From the NCBI GenBank assembly GCA_029783825.1, contig JAREIK010001345.1:16361-80360 (forward strand): DNA of 64,000 nucleotides, given 5' to 3'. The notes under the pieces are model-generated. The model did not search any database and was not told the origin of the DNA. It saw nothing but the letters and a program-made list of their open reading frames with translations. The position numbers and the translations under genes were made by a program. This document shows, in pieces, positions 1 to 14,891 of this stretch. Source of the stretch: Sapria himalayana (lineage: Eukaryota; Streptophyta; Magnoliopsida; Malpighiales; Rafflesiaceae). Position 1 is the stretch's first letter, and each line of letters starts with the position of its first letter.

Positions 1-1904
1 CTATCTATTTGTCTATCTATCTATCTATTTATTGGTTTTCTTTTTAAGTATCTACTTGTCTAACTAACTATCTATCTATCTGTTTATCTTTCTATCTATT
101 TATTTTTGTATATGCCTAATTATCTATGTGTCTATCTATCTATCTATTTGTATGTCTATCTATTTTCATATTTGTTTGTCTGTCTATCTATTTCTTTGTC
201 TATCAGTCATTTTATTTGTTTGTATTTCTATCTATCTATCTATATGTTTATCTGTCTATTTGTCCCTCTATTTATTTTGTTAACTGCCTATCTATCTATA
301 TGCATATTTGCATATCTACTTATCATACTATGTGCCTATATACCTATCTACTTATCTACATATCTACCAAGCTAATTATCTATTTATCTGTCTAACTATA
401 TATCTATCTTTCTATCTATTTGACTATCTATCTAACTAACTAACTATTTATCTATCTATCTATTTGTCTGTTTGTCTATGTATTTATCTCTTTATATGTT
501 TATATGTCTATCTGTCTATCAATTTATCTATTTATATATCTTTGTATCTATTATTCTATCTATCTCTTTTTATATCTATCTATCTTTTTGTCTATCAGAC
601 TATCTATCTATATAGTCTATCTATCTATCTCTCTATCTGTGTATCTATTTATCATTTTTTTATTTATCTATCTACTTGTCTATGTGTCTATCTATCTATC
701 TAACTAACTTTATATCTATATATTTGTGTATATGTCTATCTATCTTCTAAATGTCTATGTGTCTGTCAATCTATCTTTTTCTATGTTTGTGTCTTTTTCT
801 CTATTTGTTTGTATATCTATCTACCTATCTACCTATATATCAATCTTTATATCTATCGATCTATCTACCTATCTATCAATCAATCAATTTATCTATCTAT
901 CTATATATCTATCAATCTGCCTATGTACTTACAGTGGATATCTAGCTATCTAAAAATTTTTTATCTTTCTATCTATCTATCAGTCTATTGATCTATGTGT
1001 CTCTCTGTCTATCTATCTATCTATATATTTATCTATTTATCTATCTATCTATGAATCTATCTGTCTATCTATCTATCTTTCTATCTATATATCTATCTAT
1101 CTAAATTTCTATCTGTCTATTTGTCTATCTATCTATCTATCTATCTGTTCTATCTTTATATTTATCAATCTATATATTTGTTTATCTATCTTTCTATCTA
1201 TCTATTTTTCTATATGTTTATCTATCTATTTATCTACCTGTCTATCTACAAATCTGTTATATTTCTATCTATTTATTTGTCTATCTAACTATCTGGCTAT
1301 CTAGCTATCTGTCTATCTGTCTATCTATTTATCTGTCTAACTATCTATCTATCTAACTATCTATCTATTTATCTATTCGTCTATCTCTCTATATGGTCTA
1401 TCTATCTATATATCTATCTGTCTATCTTTTTATAGGTTTATCATTTTATCTATCTATCTATCTATCTATATATATGACTATCTTTCTATCTATATATTTG
1501 TGTATATTTGTATCTGTCTATCTCAATAAATGTATATTTTTCCATGTCTATCGCCTATCTGTATATCTATTAATCTATCTATCTATTAATCATTTTATAT
1601 TTCTATATATATGTATATATATATATATATATCTATCTATTTTTCTATCTATCTATTTGTCTATCTATCTATCTATCAGTCTAACTATCTATATGTTTAT
1701 CAGTCTATCTATCTATATATCTATCTAACTATCTATTTGTCTATATGTCTTTATGTCTATCTATCTAGATCAATTTTTGTCTATCTATCTAAATGATATG
1801 TCTATATGTCTATCTATCTATCTAACTATCTATCTGTTTAGCTCTTTATCTATCTATCTATCTAATTATCTATTTATCTATCTGTATATCTATCCATCTG
1901 TCCT

Positions 1905-1935
<31 letters not shown>

Positions 1936-2850
1936 GTTAATCTGTCTATCTATCTATCTTTCTATATTTCTATCTATCTATATGTCTTTCAATCTTCTTT
2001 TTATCTTTTTATGTGTTTATCTTTCTATCTGTATATTTGTCTATCTATCGATATGGTCTATCTATTTATTATTTTATCACTTTATGTATATACTTATCTA
2101 TTTTTCTATATATCAATCTAACTATCTTTCTATCTGTCTATTTCTATACAATGTTTATCTTTCTATCTATTTATCTATATATCTATAAATCTATCTATCT
2201 ATATTTCTTTTTATATGTCTATCTATCTATTTGTTTATCTATATATCTTTCTATCTATCTATCTATCTATCTACATATCTTACAAATCTATGTATCTATC
2301 TAACTATTTGTCTATCTATCTATCTGTTGATTTCTCAATTTATCTATCTATTTATTTTCTTATCTTACTATCTGTCTATCTTTTTTTATCTATCTGTATA
2401 TCTGTTAATCTATCTATCTCTCTTACTATATGTCTATTTATCTATCTATATATCTATCTATCTGTCTATCTATCTATCTGTTTGTCTATCTAGCTGTCTG
2501 TCTGTCTATCTATCTGTCTAACTGTCTATTTGTCTATTTGTATATTTTTCTATCTATATATCTTCCTATTTGTCAATTAGTCTATATGTCTATATGTATG
2601 TGTGTGTGTTTATATATATATATACATACATATATAAGTCTAACTAAAAATCTATATACTTATTTATCTGAAAATTTATCTATTTATTTATTTATTTTTG
2701 TTTATCTATCTTCTATTTATCTTTTTATCTGTTTATTATTGTCTATAAGTTTACTATTTAATTTTCTATCTATCTGTCTATCTATCTTTTTATATATATG
2801 TCTATTTTTCTATCTTTCTATTTGTCTATCTGTATATTTATCTATCAGTC

Positions 2851-4002
2851 TATTTGTATACTTGTCTATTTGTCTTTTTATCTATCTATCAATCTGATAA
2901 CTTATCTATCTATCTTTCTATATTTATATCTATTAATCTATGTTTCTACCTATCTCCCAATTTATTTATATATCAATTTGTCTATCTGTATATCTGTATA
3001 TATCTCTATTTATATAAATGGTCTATCTATTTATCAGTTTATCTTTTTATCTTTCTTTTTGTCTATCTATCTATCTATCTAACTATCTTTTTCTCTGTCT
3101 ATTATTGTTTGTGCCTATCTGTCTATCTATATATCTTTCTATCTATTTATCTAACTATGTATCTATCGATATGTCTATCTATCAATCTATTTACCTATAT
3201 GACTATTTTTCTATTTGTCTATGTGTCTATATTTCCATCTATCTATCTATTTTCTATCTTTCTATCTGTCTATTTATCTATATCTTTATCTATCTATCTA
3301 TATGTCTATTTTTCTATCTGTCTATCTATCTATATATTTATTTTTCAATCTATATACCTCTCTATGTCTCTATCTATTTATTTGAAAATATGTCTATCTG
3401 TTTATCTGTATATTTATCTATCTATCTATTTGTATATTTGTCTATTTGTCTTTTTATCTATCTATCAATTTGATAACTTGTCTATCTATCTTTTTATATT
3501 TATATCTATTGATCTATGTTTCTACCTATCTCCTAATTTATTTATATATATATCTGTCTATTTGTTTAATTGTATATATGTCTATTTATATAAATGGTCT
3601 ATCTATTTATCAGTTTATCTGTTTATCTTTCTTTTTGTCTATCTATCTATCTAACTATAATTTTATCTATCTATTATTGTATGTGTCTATCTGTTTATCT
3701 GCATATCTATCTATCTATTTATCTAACTATGTATCTATTGATCTATCTATCTATCTATTCACCTATATGACTATTGTCTATTTGTCTATGTGTCTATATT
3801 TCCATCTGTCTATCTATCTATCTATCTATTGTCTATTTATCTATATCTCTATTTATCTATCTATATGTCTATCTTTCTATTTGTCTATCTGTATATCTAT
3901 CTATCTATCTATATATCTAATTGTCAATCTATATATCTCTCTATGTCCCTATCTATTTATTTGAAAATATGTCTTTCTGTCTATGTGTATATCTATTTAT
4001 AT
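2851..4002 (+). repeat. Tandem duplication of about 576 bp inside the TCTA array
   Basis: The segment beginning near 2851 recurs near 3427. Landmarks that break the simple repeat match in order at an offset of 576-579 bp: a 'tgataactt' block, a 'ctacctatctcc' block, a 'tataaatggtc' block and a 'ttgaaaatatgtc' block. 576 is a multiple of four, so unit phase is kept. The copies differ at scattered bases, so the event is not very recent. Confidence 0.85.
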
Positions 4003-4859
4003 ATTTTTCAGTCTATTTATTTATCTATTTGTCAATATGTTTATCTGTATATCTATTTTTCTATCTATTTATCAATTTGTCTATCTTGCAATCTACTTAT
4101 CTGTATATCTATCTATTAGTCTATCTATCTATCTATCTGTCTATCTATTTATCAATCTATCAATCTGGCTATCTGTCTATCTGTCTATCTATCTGTCTAT
4201 CTATTTATCTGATTATCTTTCTATCTATTTGTGTATATGTTTATCTATCTAGATCTCTAAATGTCTACCTATCTTTATATCTATCAAACTATCTTTATAT
4301 ATGTCTATTTGTGTATATATCTATCTATCTTTCTCTAAATGTGTATCTATCTGTGTCTATCCTCTATCTGGCTATCTATGTTTCTATCTTTCTGACTATC
4401 TATCTATTTGTATATCTATCTATTTGTATTTCTATCATTCTATCTATTTGTCTGCCTCTCTATTTGTATATTGGTCAATCTATCTATATGTATATGTATC
4501 TATCTTCCTATTTACCTATCTTTCGATGAATCTATATACCTATCTACCTATCTACTTATCTGACTATCTACCAATATACCTATCTACCTATTTGTCTTTC
4601 AATTTATCTACTTATCTGTCTATGTGCCTATCTATCTATCTATATGAATATCTCTCTCTATCTATATATATATATATATATATCTATCTATCTATCTATT
4701 TATCTATCTATCTATTTGTCTATCTGTCTATCTGTATATATGTCTATCTATCTTTCTGTCTATCAGACTATCTAGCTATCTGTCTATTTCTTTATCTGTC
4801 TATCTATCTATCATTTAGTCTATTTGTCTACCTTTCTATCTATTTCTCTATTTGTCTAT

Positions 4860-4862
<3 letters not shown>

Positions 4863-4907
<45 letters not shown>
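4863..4907. repeat. (TA)n run inside the TCTA array
   Basis: An uninterrupted TA dinucleotide run of about 45 bp is embedded in block A. Shorter TA runs occur near 1612, 4665 and 8820. They probably arose from CTAT to ATAT unit changes followed by slippage. Confidence 0.9.
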
Positions 4908-4909
<2 letters not shown>

Positions 4910-7900
4910 ATTTATATGGTCTATCTATCCCTCTATTTGTCTATCTATTTATTGGTTAATCTATTTATCTATCTACTTGTATATCAATCTATTTAACAAT
5001 CTGACTATCTTTCTATATGTCTATTTGTGTAAATTTATATGTGTCTATCTTTTTAAATGTTTATTTGTCTTTGTCTATCATCTATCTGCCTATCTAATTA
5101 TCTATTTGTCTATATATTTGTCTGTCTGTCTAATTGTATATATTTCTGTGTCTATCTATCTTTTTGTCTGTCTGTCTATCTGTTTGTCTATTTATTAATC
5201 AATCTAACTATCTATCTAGCAATGTACCTATTTGGCTATCTGTATAAATATCTATCTTACTATCTATCTATATATCTTTACATCCATGTTTCTATCTATT
5301 TGTGTCTGTCTATCTATCTATCTATATATCTATATGTCTTTCTTCTATCAGTCTATTTGTGCATCTATCTATCTATATGTTTATCTATCTCTCTGTATGT
5401 CTGTCTATTTGTTTATCTACTTATGTGTCTATTTGTTTACCTATTTATAAATCTTTCTATAAATATGTCTACATGATCTATCTCTCTATCTATCTGTCAA
5501 ACTATATATCTAACTATTTATTATTTTATCTCTTTATCTATCTACTCAACTATTTGTCTATATATCTATTTGACTATCTTTCTTTTTGTCTATTGTGTAT
5601 ATATCTCTCTCTATCAATTTGTCTTAAGTCTGTCTATTTTTTTGACTATCTGTCTACTTTTCTATCTATCAATCTATCTATTTTTCTATCTTTATATCTT
5701 TCTATCTTTCTATCAATCTATCAAACTATCTCTCAATATGTCTATCTATCAATCTGTCTATTTGTCTATCTATCTATCTATCTATCTATCTGTCTATTTA
5801 TATATATGTCTATCTGTCTATTTTTCCATCAAACTATTTGTCTATATCTGTCTATTTGTCTTTCTGTCTATCTATCTATCTGTCTTTCTATGTATCTACC
5901 TATTTGTCTATCAGTCTATATGTATCTATGTCATTATATATCCGTCATATTGATAATCTGTCTATTTGTTTATTTTTGTCTATCTATCTTTTATTTATGT
6001 GCCTATTTATCTATCTATCTTTCTGTCTATCTGTCTATCTATCTATTTATTTATATTTCTATCTGTCTATCTGTCGCTCTATTTATTTTGTCATTATGTT
6101 TATCTATCTCTCTATCTATTTGTCTATCTCTATATCGGTCTATCTGTCTTTTTATATATTTGTTTATCTGTTTATCTATCAATTTGTATTTCTATCTATC
6201 TTTCTATTTTTCAATCTATATATTTTCTATCGGTATATCTATCCATCTAAATGTCCATGTGTTTATCTGGTTATCTATATAACTATCTATATATCTATAT
6301 GGTATATCCATTTATCTCTCTTTCTATCTATCTATTTATCAGTTTATCTCTTTATCTATATACTTGTCTATCTGTCTATCTATCAATCTGACTATCTATT
6401 TATCTATTTTTGTATATGTCTATCTTTCTCTTGTTCTAAATGACTATCTGGTTGTTTATGTGCTTGTATGTCTGTTTGTGTTTCTATCTATCTCTATATT
6501 TAAATTTCTGAGTGTCTATCTGTCTATTAGTGTGTATGTCTTTCTAAATATTTGTCTGTTTATCTTGCTTTTTATCTCTCTCTCTATCTATATGTCAATC
6601 AATTTATATCTATTTATCTATTTATCTATCTATGTATCAATTAGTTATCTATCTATCTATCTATTTATAGATTGATGTATCTATCTATCTACTGATTTAT
6701 CTAACTAGCTTTCTGTCTATCTATGTAGCTATTTATCTATGTATCTGTCTTTCTATTTATCTACTTATCAAGCTCTCTAGCTATCTATCAATCTATTTGT
6801 CTATCTTTCTATCTATAAATCTATCTATCTGTCTATTTATCTATATGTCTATCTTTCTATATATCTATCTGCCTATCTATATATCTGTCTATCTATCTAT
6901 CGATCTAATTATCTATCTTTTGTGTATCTATATATCTGTCTATCTATCTAACTATCTATAGATTTGTCTATCTATTTATCTATATATCTATCTTTCTATC
7001 TATATGTCTATCTATCTTTCTATATATCTATCTATCTATTTATATGTTTATCTCTCTATTTGTCTATCTGTATATCTATTTATCTATCTATCTATCTCTC
7101 TATCTATCTTTATATCTTTTTATCTATTTATTAGTTTATCTTTTTATCTATCTACATGTCTATTTATCTATCTATCTATCAAGATGTCTATTTGTCTATC
7201 TATCTATCTACTATCTATCTGTCTGTATATCTTTTTATCTATATTTCTTTTTGTATTTCAATCTATGTGTCTATGTGTCTATGTGTCTATGTGTATGTGT
7301 GTCTATCTATGTGCCTATGTGTCTTTCTATAAGTATATCTCTCAGTCTTTTTGTCTATCTGTCTATCTGTCCATCTATCAATCTATCTAACTATCTATGT
7401 AGATATCTATCTATCTTGATCGATCTATCTATCTATCTAACTATTTACCTATCAATCTATCTATATGTGTGTCTGTGTGTCTATCTATCTAGTTATCTAT
7501 TTGTCTATCTGTATATTTGTATATATGTCTATTTGTCTATCTATCTATCTATCTATTTTTCTATCTTTTCGTCGATAAATATGTCTATCTGTCTATCTAT
7601 CTTTCCGTCTATCTGACTATTTGTAAATTTATATATCTATCTATGTATTTATTTTTGTCTATCTATCTATTTGTCTATATGTATATCTATCTATCTATAT
7701 ATCTCTCTATCTATTTATCTCTCTATCTGTCTATTTGTTTATCGGTTAATCATTTTATCTATCTGCTTGTCTATCTGTCTATGTAATTATCTGACTATAT
7801 TTCTATTTGTCTATTTTTGCATATGTCTATATGTCTATCTATCTGTCTATCTATCTACCTATCTGTCTGTCTATCTGTAAATATGTCTTTTTGTGTATAT

Positions 7901-10900
7901 GCCTATCTATTTGTTTTTCTATCTATCTGTCTATCTATCTATCTAACTGTCTATTTATCTATTTCTCTACATGTCTATATGATTTTTGTCTTTTCTTTTT
8001 CTCTATCTACTTGTCTATTTATCAATCTAATTATATTACTATATTTATATCTATCTATTTGTGTATATGACAATCAATCTATCTATCTTTATATCCAACT
8101 TTTTGTATATCTATTTATCTGTCTATCTTTGTATCTTTATTTTTGTGTATTTGTCTATCAGTAATTCTATCTATCTATCTATATATCTATCATTCTATTT
8201 GTCTATTTATCTATCTATTAATCTGCTTATCATTCTATCTGTCTATTTGTCTATCTGTAAATTTTATATTTATCTATTTGATCTATCTATCTATCTCTTT
8301 ATCTTTCTATATGTTTTTCAGTTTATTTCTTTATCTTTCTACTTGTCTTTTTGTCTATCTATATATATCTATCTTTCTTTCTTTCTATTTATCTATTTGT
8401 GTATGTCTTTTTGTCTATCCCTCTAAATTTCTATATATCTTTCTATCTATCTAACTATCTTTCTATCTATCTATTTGTATATATTTCTATCTATCTTTCT
8501 TAGATTGACTATCTGTTTGTTTCTCATCCTCTATATGCCTATCTATCTATATATCTATCTTTCTAACTATCTATTTATCTATCTATAAGTCTATTTGTAT
8601 GACTATCTGTATGTTTGTCTATGTGTCTATTTGTCTATGTGTCTTTCTATTTATCTATTTGTGTGTCTGTCTATTTTTTTGACTACTATCTATATGTATG
8701 TCTATCTGTATCTATATTTGTCTATCTGTCTATTTGTATATGTATCTATCTGTCTATCTATCTATCTATCTATCTCTTTTTATATCTTTCTATCTATATA
8801 TCTATATTACTATCTATTTATATATATATATATATATCTATCTATCTATTTTTCTGTCTATCTATTTGTCTATTAATCTAGTTGTATATCTATCTTTATG
8901 TCTATCTCTCTAGCTATCTATCTTTATGTCTATCTATCTATCTATCTATATGTCTATCTGTCTATCTATCTATCTATATATCTAACTATCTTTCTATATT
9001 TCTATCAATCTATCTGTTTATCTGTCTATATGTCTATCTATCTGTCTATCTATCTATATGTCTATCTATCTATCTATCCATAAGGTATATCTATTTATTT
9101 ATCTATATTTCTATCGGTTTATTTTTTTCTCTTAATCTATCAACTTGTCTTTATATTTATTTATCTATCTATATATCTATCTATCTATCTCTCTAAATAT
9201 CCATGTCTTTCCATATATGCTCTTTTGCCTATATATCTATCTATATGTTTGTCTATCTATTTGTTTTTTTGTCTATCTATTTGTTTGTGTGACTATGTGT
9301 TTGTCTGTTTGTCTGTCTGTCTGTGTGTCTATGTGACTGTCTATGTGTGTGTGTGTGTGTGTGTCTATATGTGTGTCTGTCTATCTATCTTTTTGTCTGT
9401 TTGTGTGTCTGTTCATCAATCTATGTATCTTTATATCAATCTATGTAGCTTTCTATCTATCTATTTATCTATCTATCGATATATCTATCTATATATCAAC
9501 TACGTATCTATGTATCTATCTTTCTTTCTTTCTTTCTATCTACTATATGTCTATCTAGTCATCTATCTATCTATCTATGCATCTGTCTATCTGTCTATCT
9601 GCTTATCTAGCTACATGGTTATCTAACTATCTGACTATCTATATAACTGTATGTCGATCTAGCTATCTGTTTATCTATCTATTGCCAATCTTTCTTTTTG
9701 TAAATCTATCTATGTATCTAATTGTTTATCTATCTATATGTGTAACTAATAATATGTCAATCTATGAAAAATGTTTTATGTCTATCTGTATATCTAGACT
9801 ATTTTTATATCTATCTATATATCAATATGTCTATCTGTATATCTCTCTACATGTCTATTTATATATCTATCAATCTATTTATTTATCTTTTTGTCTATCT
9901 TTCTATCTAACTATCTTTGTATCTATCTATTTTTGTATATGTTTGTCTGTATATTTATCTATCTGTCAATCTATCTATCATTCTATCTATCTATCTGTCT
10001 ATCTTTCTATTTATATTTCTATCTATCTATCTATATATATAATTGTCTATCTGTCTATCTTTTTATATGTGTATATGTCTATCATTCTTTCTATCAATCG
10101 GTCTATATGTCTATATGTCTATCTGTCTATATATCTATTTGTCTATCGGTCTGTCTATCTGTCTATCTATCTATCTGTCTATCTATCTATCTGTCTATCT
10201 ATCTATCTATCTTCCTATCTATATATTAATCTATTATTCTATCTGTTTATCTGTTAATCTATCTATTTGTTTATTTGTCTATATGTCAATTTGTATATCA
10301 ATGTTTCTCTCTATCTTTTTATTTGTCTATCTATCTATGTGTCTATCTGTTTACCCATCTATTTGTTTATTAGTGTATCTCTTTATCTTTCTATCTATTT
10401 ATTTATATGTCTGTCTATCTATCTATCTATCTATTTATCCATCTCTCTATCTTTTCATCTATCTATATGTCTATCTGTCTATCTCTCTAAAAGTCTATAT
10501 GACATATTTGTCTATAAGGCATATGTGTCTATCTCTTTAAAAGTCTCTATATCTTTCTATATATCTACTTGTCTATATGTATATCTATCTATCTGACGAA
10601 GATTCTTTCTATCTATTTCTGTATATGTCTATCTGTCTATATATGTATATTTTTATATGTCTATATGTCTATCAGTTATTCTATCTATATATCTATCTAT
10701 ATATCTATATAGATATTTGTCTACATGTCTATCTAACTATCTATATATTTGTCTTTATGTCTATATGTATATATGTCTATATATTTATATGGTCTATTTA
10801 TCTATCTTTCTATCTGTATATTTCTTTATCGGTTTATCTTTTTATCTAACAACTCTTCTATCTATCGATCTATCAATATGACTATCTTTCTATCTGTCTA

Positions 10901-11345
10901 TTTTTGTATATATCTATCTATGTATCTGTTTATCAGTCTATTTGTCTATTTGTCTCTCTGTATATCTGTATATCTATCTATCTGTCTGTAAGTCTATCTA
11001 TATATCTGTCTATCTTTATATTTGTCTATCTGTCTATCTATGTAACTATCTAACAAACTAACTAACTATCTATCTATATATATCTATCTATTTGTCTATC
11101 TGTCTATTTGTTTATATGTCTATCTATCTCTCTCGAAATGTCTATCTGAATGTGTTTATCCTCTATGTGTCTATCTATATATCTATCTATATTTCTTTCT
11201 ATATGTCTGTTTGTAAGTCTATTTCTATATCTATTTGTATGTTTGTCTATTTATCTTTTTATCTGTCTCCTATTTGTCTATCTATCTTCTATCTATATAC
11301 CTGTGGATCTATCTATCTGTTTGTCTTTCTGACTATCTATTTATA

Positions 11346-11378
<33 letters not shown>

Positions 11379-13573
11379 GTCTATCTATCTATTTGTCTTT
11401 TTATCTATCTCTCTATAAAATCTATCTTTCTATCTATTTATTTATGTATTTGTCTAACTATCTATATATCTATCTATCTCACTGTCTATTAGTTTATCTA
11501 TCTATCTTTCTATTTGTCTATCTGTGTATATGGTATATCTATCAATCTCTATATATGTCTATCTATTTATTAGTTTATCTCTTTATCTATCTACTTGTGT
11601 ATTTGTCTATCTATCTTACTATCTTTCTATTTGTCTATTTTTGTATATGCCTATCTATCTATCTATCTAAATGTCTACCTGTCTATTGATCTATCTATCA
11701 AACTATATATCTTTCTATTTCTCTCTCTCTCTCTATATCTATCTGTATATTTATATGTTTATCTATCTATCTGCATATTTGTCTATCTATCTATCTGTCT
11801 ATTTATCTATCTATCTATCTGTCTATCTTTCTATATTCTTTATATCTATCTATCACTCTATCAGTCTATCTGTCTATCTATCTATGTATCTATCTATATG
11901 TCTATTTGTAGATCTATCTTACTATCTATATATCTTTCTATCTATATGTTTGTCTCTCTCTCTCTCTGTTTACCTATTTATCTATTTATCTATCTTTTTG
12001 TCTATATTTCAATATATCTACCTATGAATCTATCAATATGTCTATCTGTCTAACCTTCTTTCTGCTATTTGTCTAACTATATATCTATTTATCTGTCTAT
12101 CTTTCTATATGTATATTTACTTATCTCTATCTTTCTATCTATCTATCAGTCTATTTGTCTATTTATCAATCTGTTTATCTATCTATCTATCTACTTCTCT
12201 ATCTATCTATCTATCTATCTATCTCACTATTTGTCTATCTATTTATTTGTCTATTTATATATCTATCTATCTATTTGTCTATCTGTGTGTCTGTGTGTTT
12301 GTCTATTTTTCTATCTGTCTATGTGTATATGTGTTTTCTCTATGTCTTTGTCTATCTATCTATCTGTGTATTTGTGAGTATGTGTGTGTGCATCTGTCTA
12401 TTTTTATGTCTGCCTATCTAACTATCTATCTGACTATGTGTCTATGTGTCTATATATCTATCTGTGTATTTGTGTGTCTATCAATCTATCTGTATATCTG
12501 TCTTTTTTTCTATCTATCTGTATGTCATCCATCTATCTATCTATCTATATATGTAGCTATCTATCTATCTATCTATGTAGCTATTTATCTATTTATCGAT
12601 CATTCTATCTATCATTCTATCTACCTATCTATCTATCTAACTATATCTATATCTATCTATCTGTCTATCAACCTTTTTGGCTATTTGGCTATCTATCAAT
12701 CTATCTATCTATTTATCTATCAAACTATATATCTATCTATCTACTTATCTGATTATTTGTCTATCTATAAATCTCTCTATCTATCTATTTGTCTATTTTT
12801 CTATCCATCTATTAGACTATATATCAATCTATCAAATTTATCTTTTGTCTCTCTATCTATCTGTCTATCTGCTATTTATCTATCTATCTATCTATGTATC
12901 TATATATTTTTCTATCTGTCTATCTATCTATCTATCTACCAATCTAACAATTTGTCTATTTATTTATCTGTCTATCTATTTGTCTATCTATCTATCTATC
13001 TGTCTATCTCACTATCTATATATCAGTCTATATGTCTTCTATCTATCTATCTGTTTATCTATCTATTTGTCTGTCTATCATACGATCTATCTATCTGTAT
13101 ATTTTTGTCTATCTATCTTGTGTCTATATGTCTATTTGTCTATCTGCCTTTATGTCTATCTATTTATCATTCTATCTATCTATCTGCCTATCTGAATATC
13201 TATCTTTCTGTCTATCTGTTTATTATTCTATCCTTCTATCTATCTATCTAAATGTCTATGTGTATATCTGTCTATCTGTCTATCTGTGTATAAGTCTATC
13301 TGTTTATCTATCTATATTTCTATCTATATGTCTGTCTGTCTATCTATCTATTACTCTATATATCTATATGTCCATCTATCTATCTATTTATCTATCTATT
13401 TGTCTATCTATCTATTTGGTCTATCTGTCTATCTCTCTATCTATCTATCTGTTTAGCAATTTATATATTTATATATCTACTTGTCTATCTGTCTATCTAA
13501 TTATCTGACTATCTTTATTTCTGTCTATTTGCGTATATATCTATATGTCTATCTATCAATGTCTATCTATTTA

Positions 13574-14891
13574 TTACTCAACTCATGTAAGATCAATTCG
13601 AGTTCGAGCATGACTAAAAATGTTAACTATTTTAGTCGACAAACTAGCAACTCGACTCAAATAGATCACAACTCAAAAATTTTTGTTTATAAAATTTTAA
13701 ATTTTTTTTATTTATATCTCTATTTTAGGAGATGAAATATATAATATATCTCTATTTTTTTATTCTTAAAAATCATACATTTTTATTATTTATGTAGTTA
13801 TAAATATATATTTTTTAAAAATATTTAATTTTCTCTAAAGAAAAGATATAATAAAATTGGATATTATTCTATAAATTATATTAATAAATTAATATTATAA
13901 TGAATATATAAAAACTATTATTATAATTTATATCCAAATTATAAATTAGTCATTATACATTTTTATATAAATATTAAATAGTTTTCAGCTTACTTTTTAT
14001 TTTATCTAAGCTTAGTGTTCTAACCGTAACAACTAATTTTAGGAGAATTGTATAATTTTTTTACCAAACCAAACAAAATCTAATGTTGGATTCCACCCAC
14101 TTACAACATTCAATGGAATGGTTGCATAGTTGTTGCATTAAAGAAAGCATGGTTCAAGGTAGGTCATGTGTCAGAAGGCAAATCACATGCCCACCCTTAT
14201 CACACCCAACCCATGACATTTTCTGTAGCTATCATGTATGCTCTAATTATAGTCTCACAAGCACCACCCCAAGACCCAACATGACCCATGTCAAGCATAA
14301 GACTCGAACCAAATTTAGTCTAGACGCCTAGTAAGTTGGATCAAGATATGCTACAGATACACAACGAACAAGGGCCACTCCATCATCCCTTCATTATCAA
14401 CATCTAACACTACAATTTAATCATCAAAGCATACATTTTTCCTTGAAACTAACTACTCTAGTAGTTTTTTAGACGTGTTTAAACCATCACTAATGTATAA
14501 AAATTTGTCATTACATCTACCCTGAGGTTGGTAAGGGAGATTGGGTAAAGGGTGAAAAAAAAACTATTCTAGCAGTTTTTACTTCATCATGACAGTAATT
14601 TTCCATGAACAAACTAGGTATTGTCAAATAAAATGCTAAGCTAGGAAAGATGAGACAATGTTAAGGAAAAGGGTACTTTGAATGATGAAGCTTTCTGAAA
14701 CAGTAAATCAGGAGGTATCCACTAAGTGAAGCTACTAAACTTAATAAACAACATTGTAGGGTCTACACAATATACACAAATAAATAAAGTTTCACAGCAC
14801 ACTCCAAACAGGCTACATACCAGGCTTCTTATACACAGAGACAGACATCTACTTGATACATTTGATGCTTAAAAATAAAAACTTTTAAAGA
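13574..14891. other. AT-rich non-coding stretch between the array and the RRM exons
   Basis: The array ends at about 13573 in a short segment with TCGAG-like words (13590-13670), which may be a decayed transposon end. Very AT-rich DNA follows to about 14000. From 14040 to 14891 the sequence is less biased and lies directly downstream of the RRM gene's stop codon (minus strand), so it may hold that gene's 3' UTR. An open frame at 14083-14331 has no recognisable domain and I do not call it a gene. Confidence 0.5.

Larger units (their letters stand above)
1..13573 (+). repeat. Degenerate TCTA tetranucleotide array, block A
   Basis: The whole stretch is built of 4-bp units CTAT with recurring variants CTGT, TTGT, TTAT, CTTT and a few AACT or GACT units. 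Unit phase is kept over long distances, so most length changes are multiples of four. Guanine is rare on the + strand. Pure units read Ser-Ile-Tyr-Leu in every forward frame and contain no stop, which produces many overlapping spurious ORFs. No gene-like sequence is seen inside. The left edge is cut by the window. Confidence 0.97.

Noticed and set aside
106..13508. Dozens of forward ORFs rich in Leu, Ser, Ile, Tyr (up to 380 residues), and the same in 21-36 kb and 63-64 kb
   Set aside because: The TCTA unit contains no stop in any forward frame, so open frames are expected. All three frames give the same low-complexity protein, and there are no splice sites or domains.
14083..14331. 82-residue ORF downstream of the RRM exons
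   Set aside because: No recognisable domain and no clear codon bias. It lies in the probable 3' flank of the minus-strand gene.
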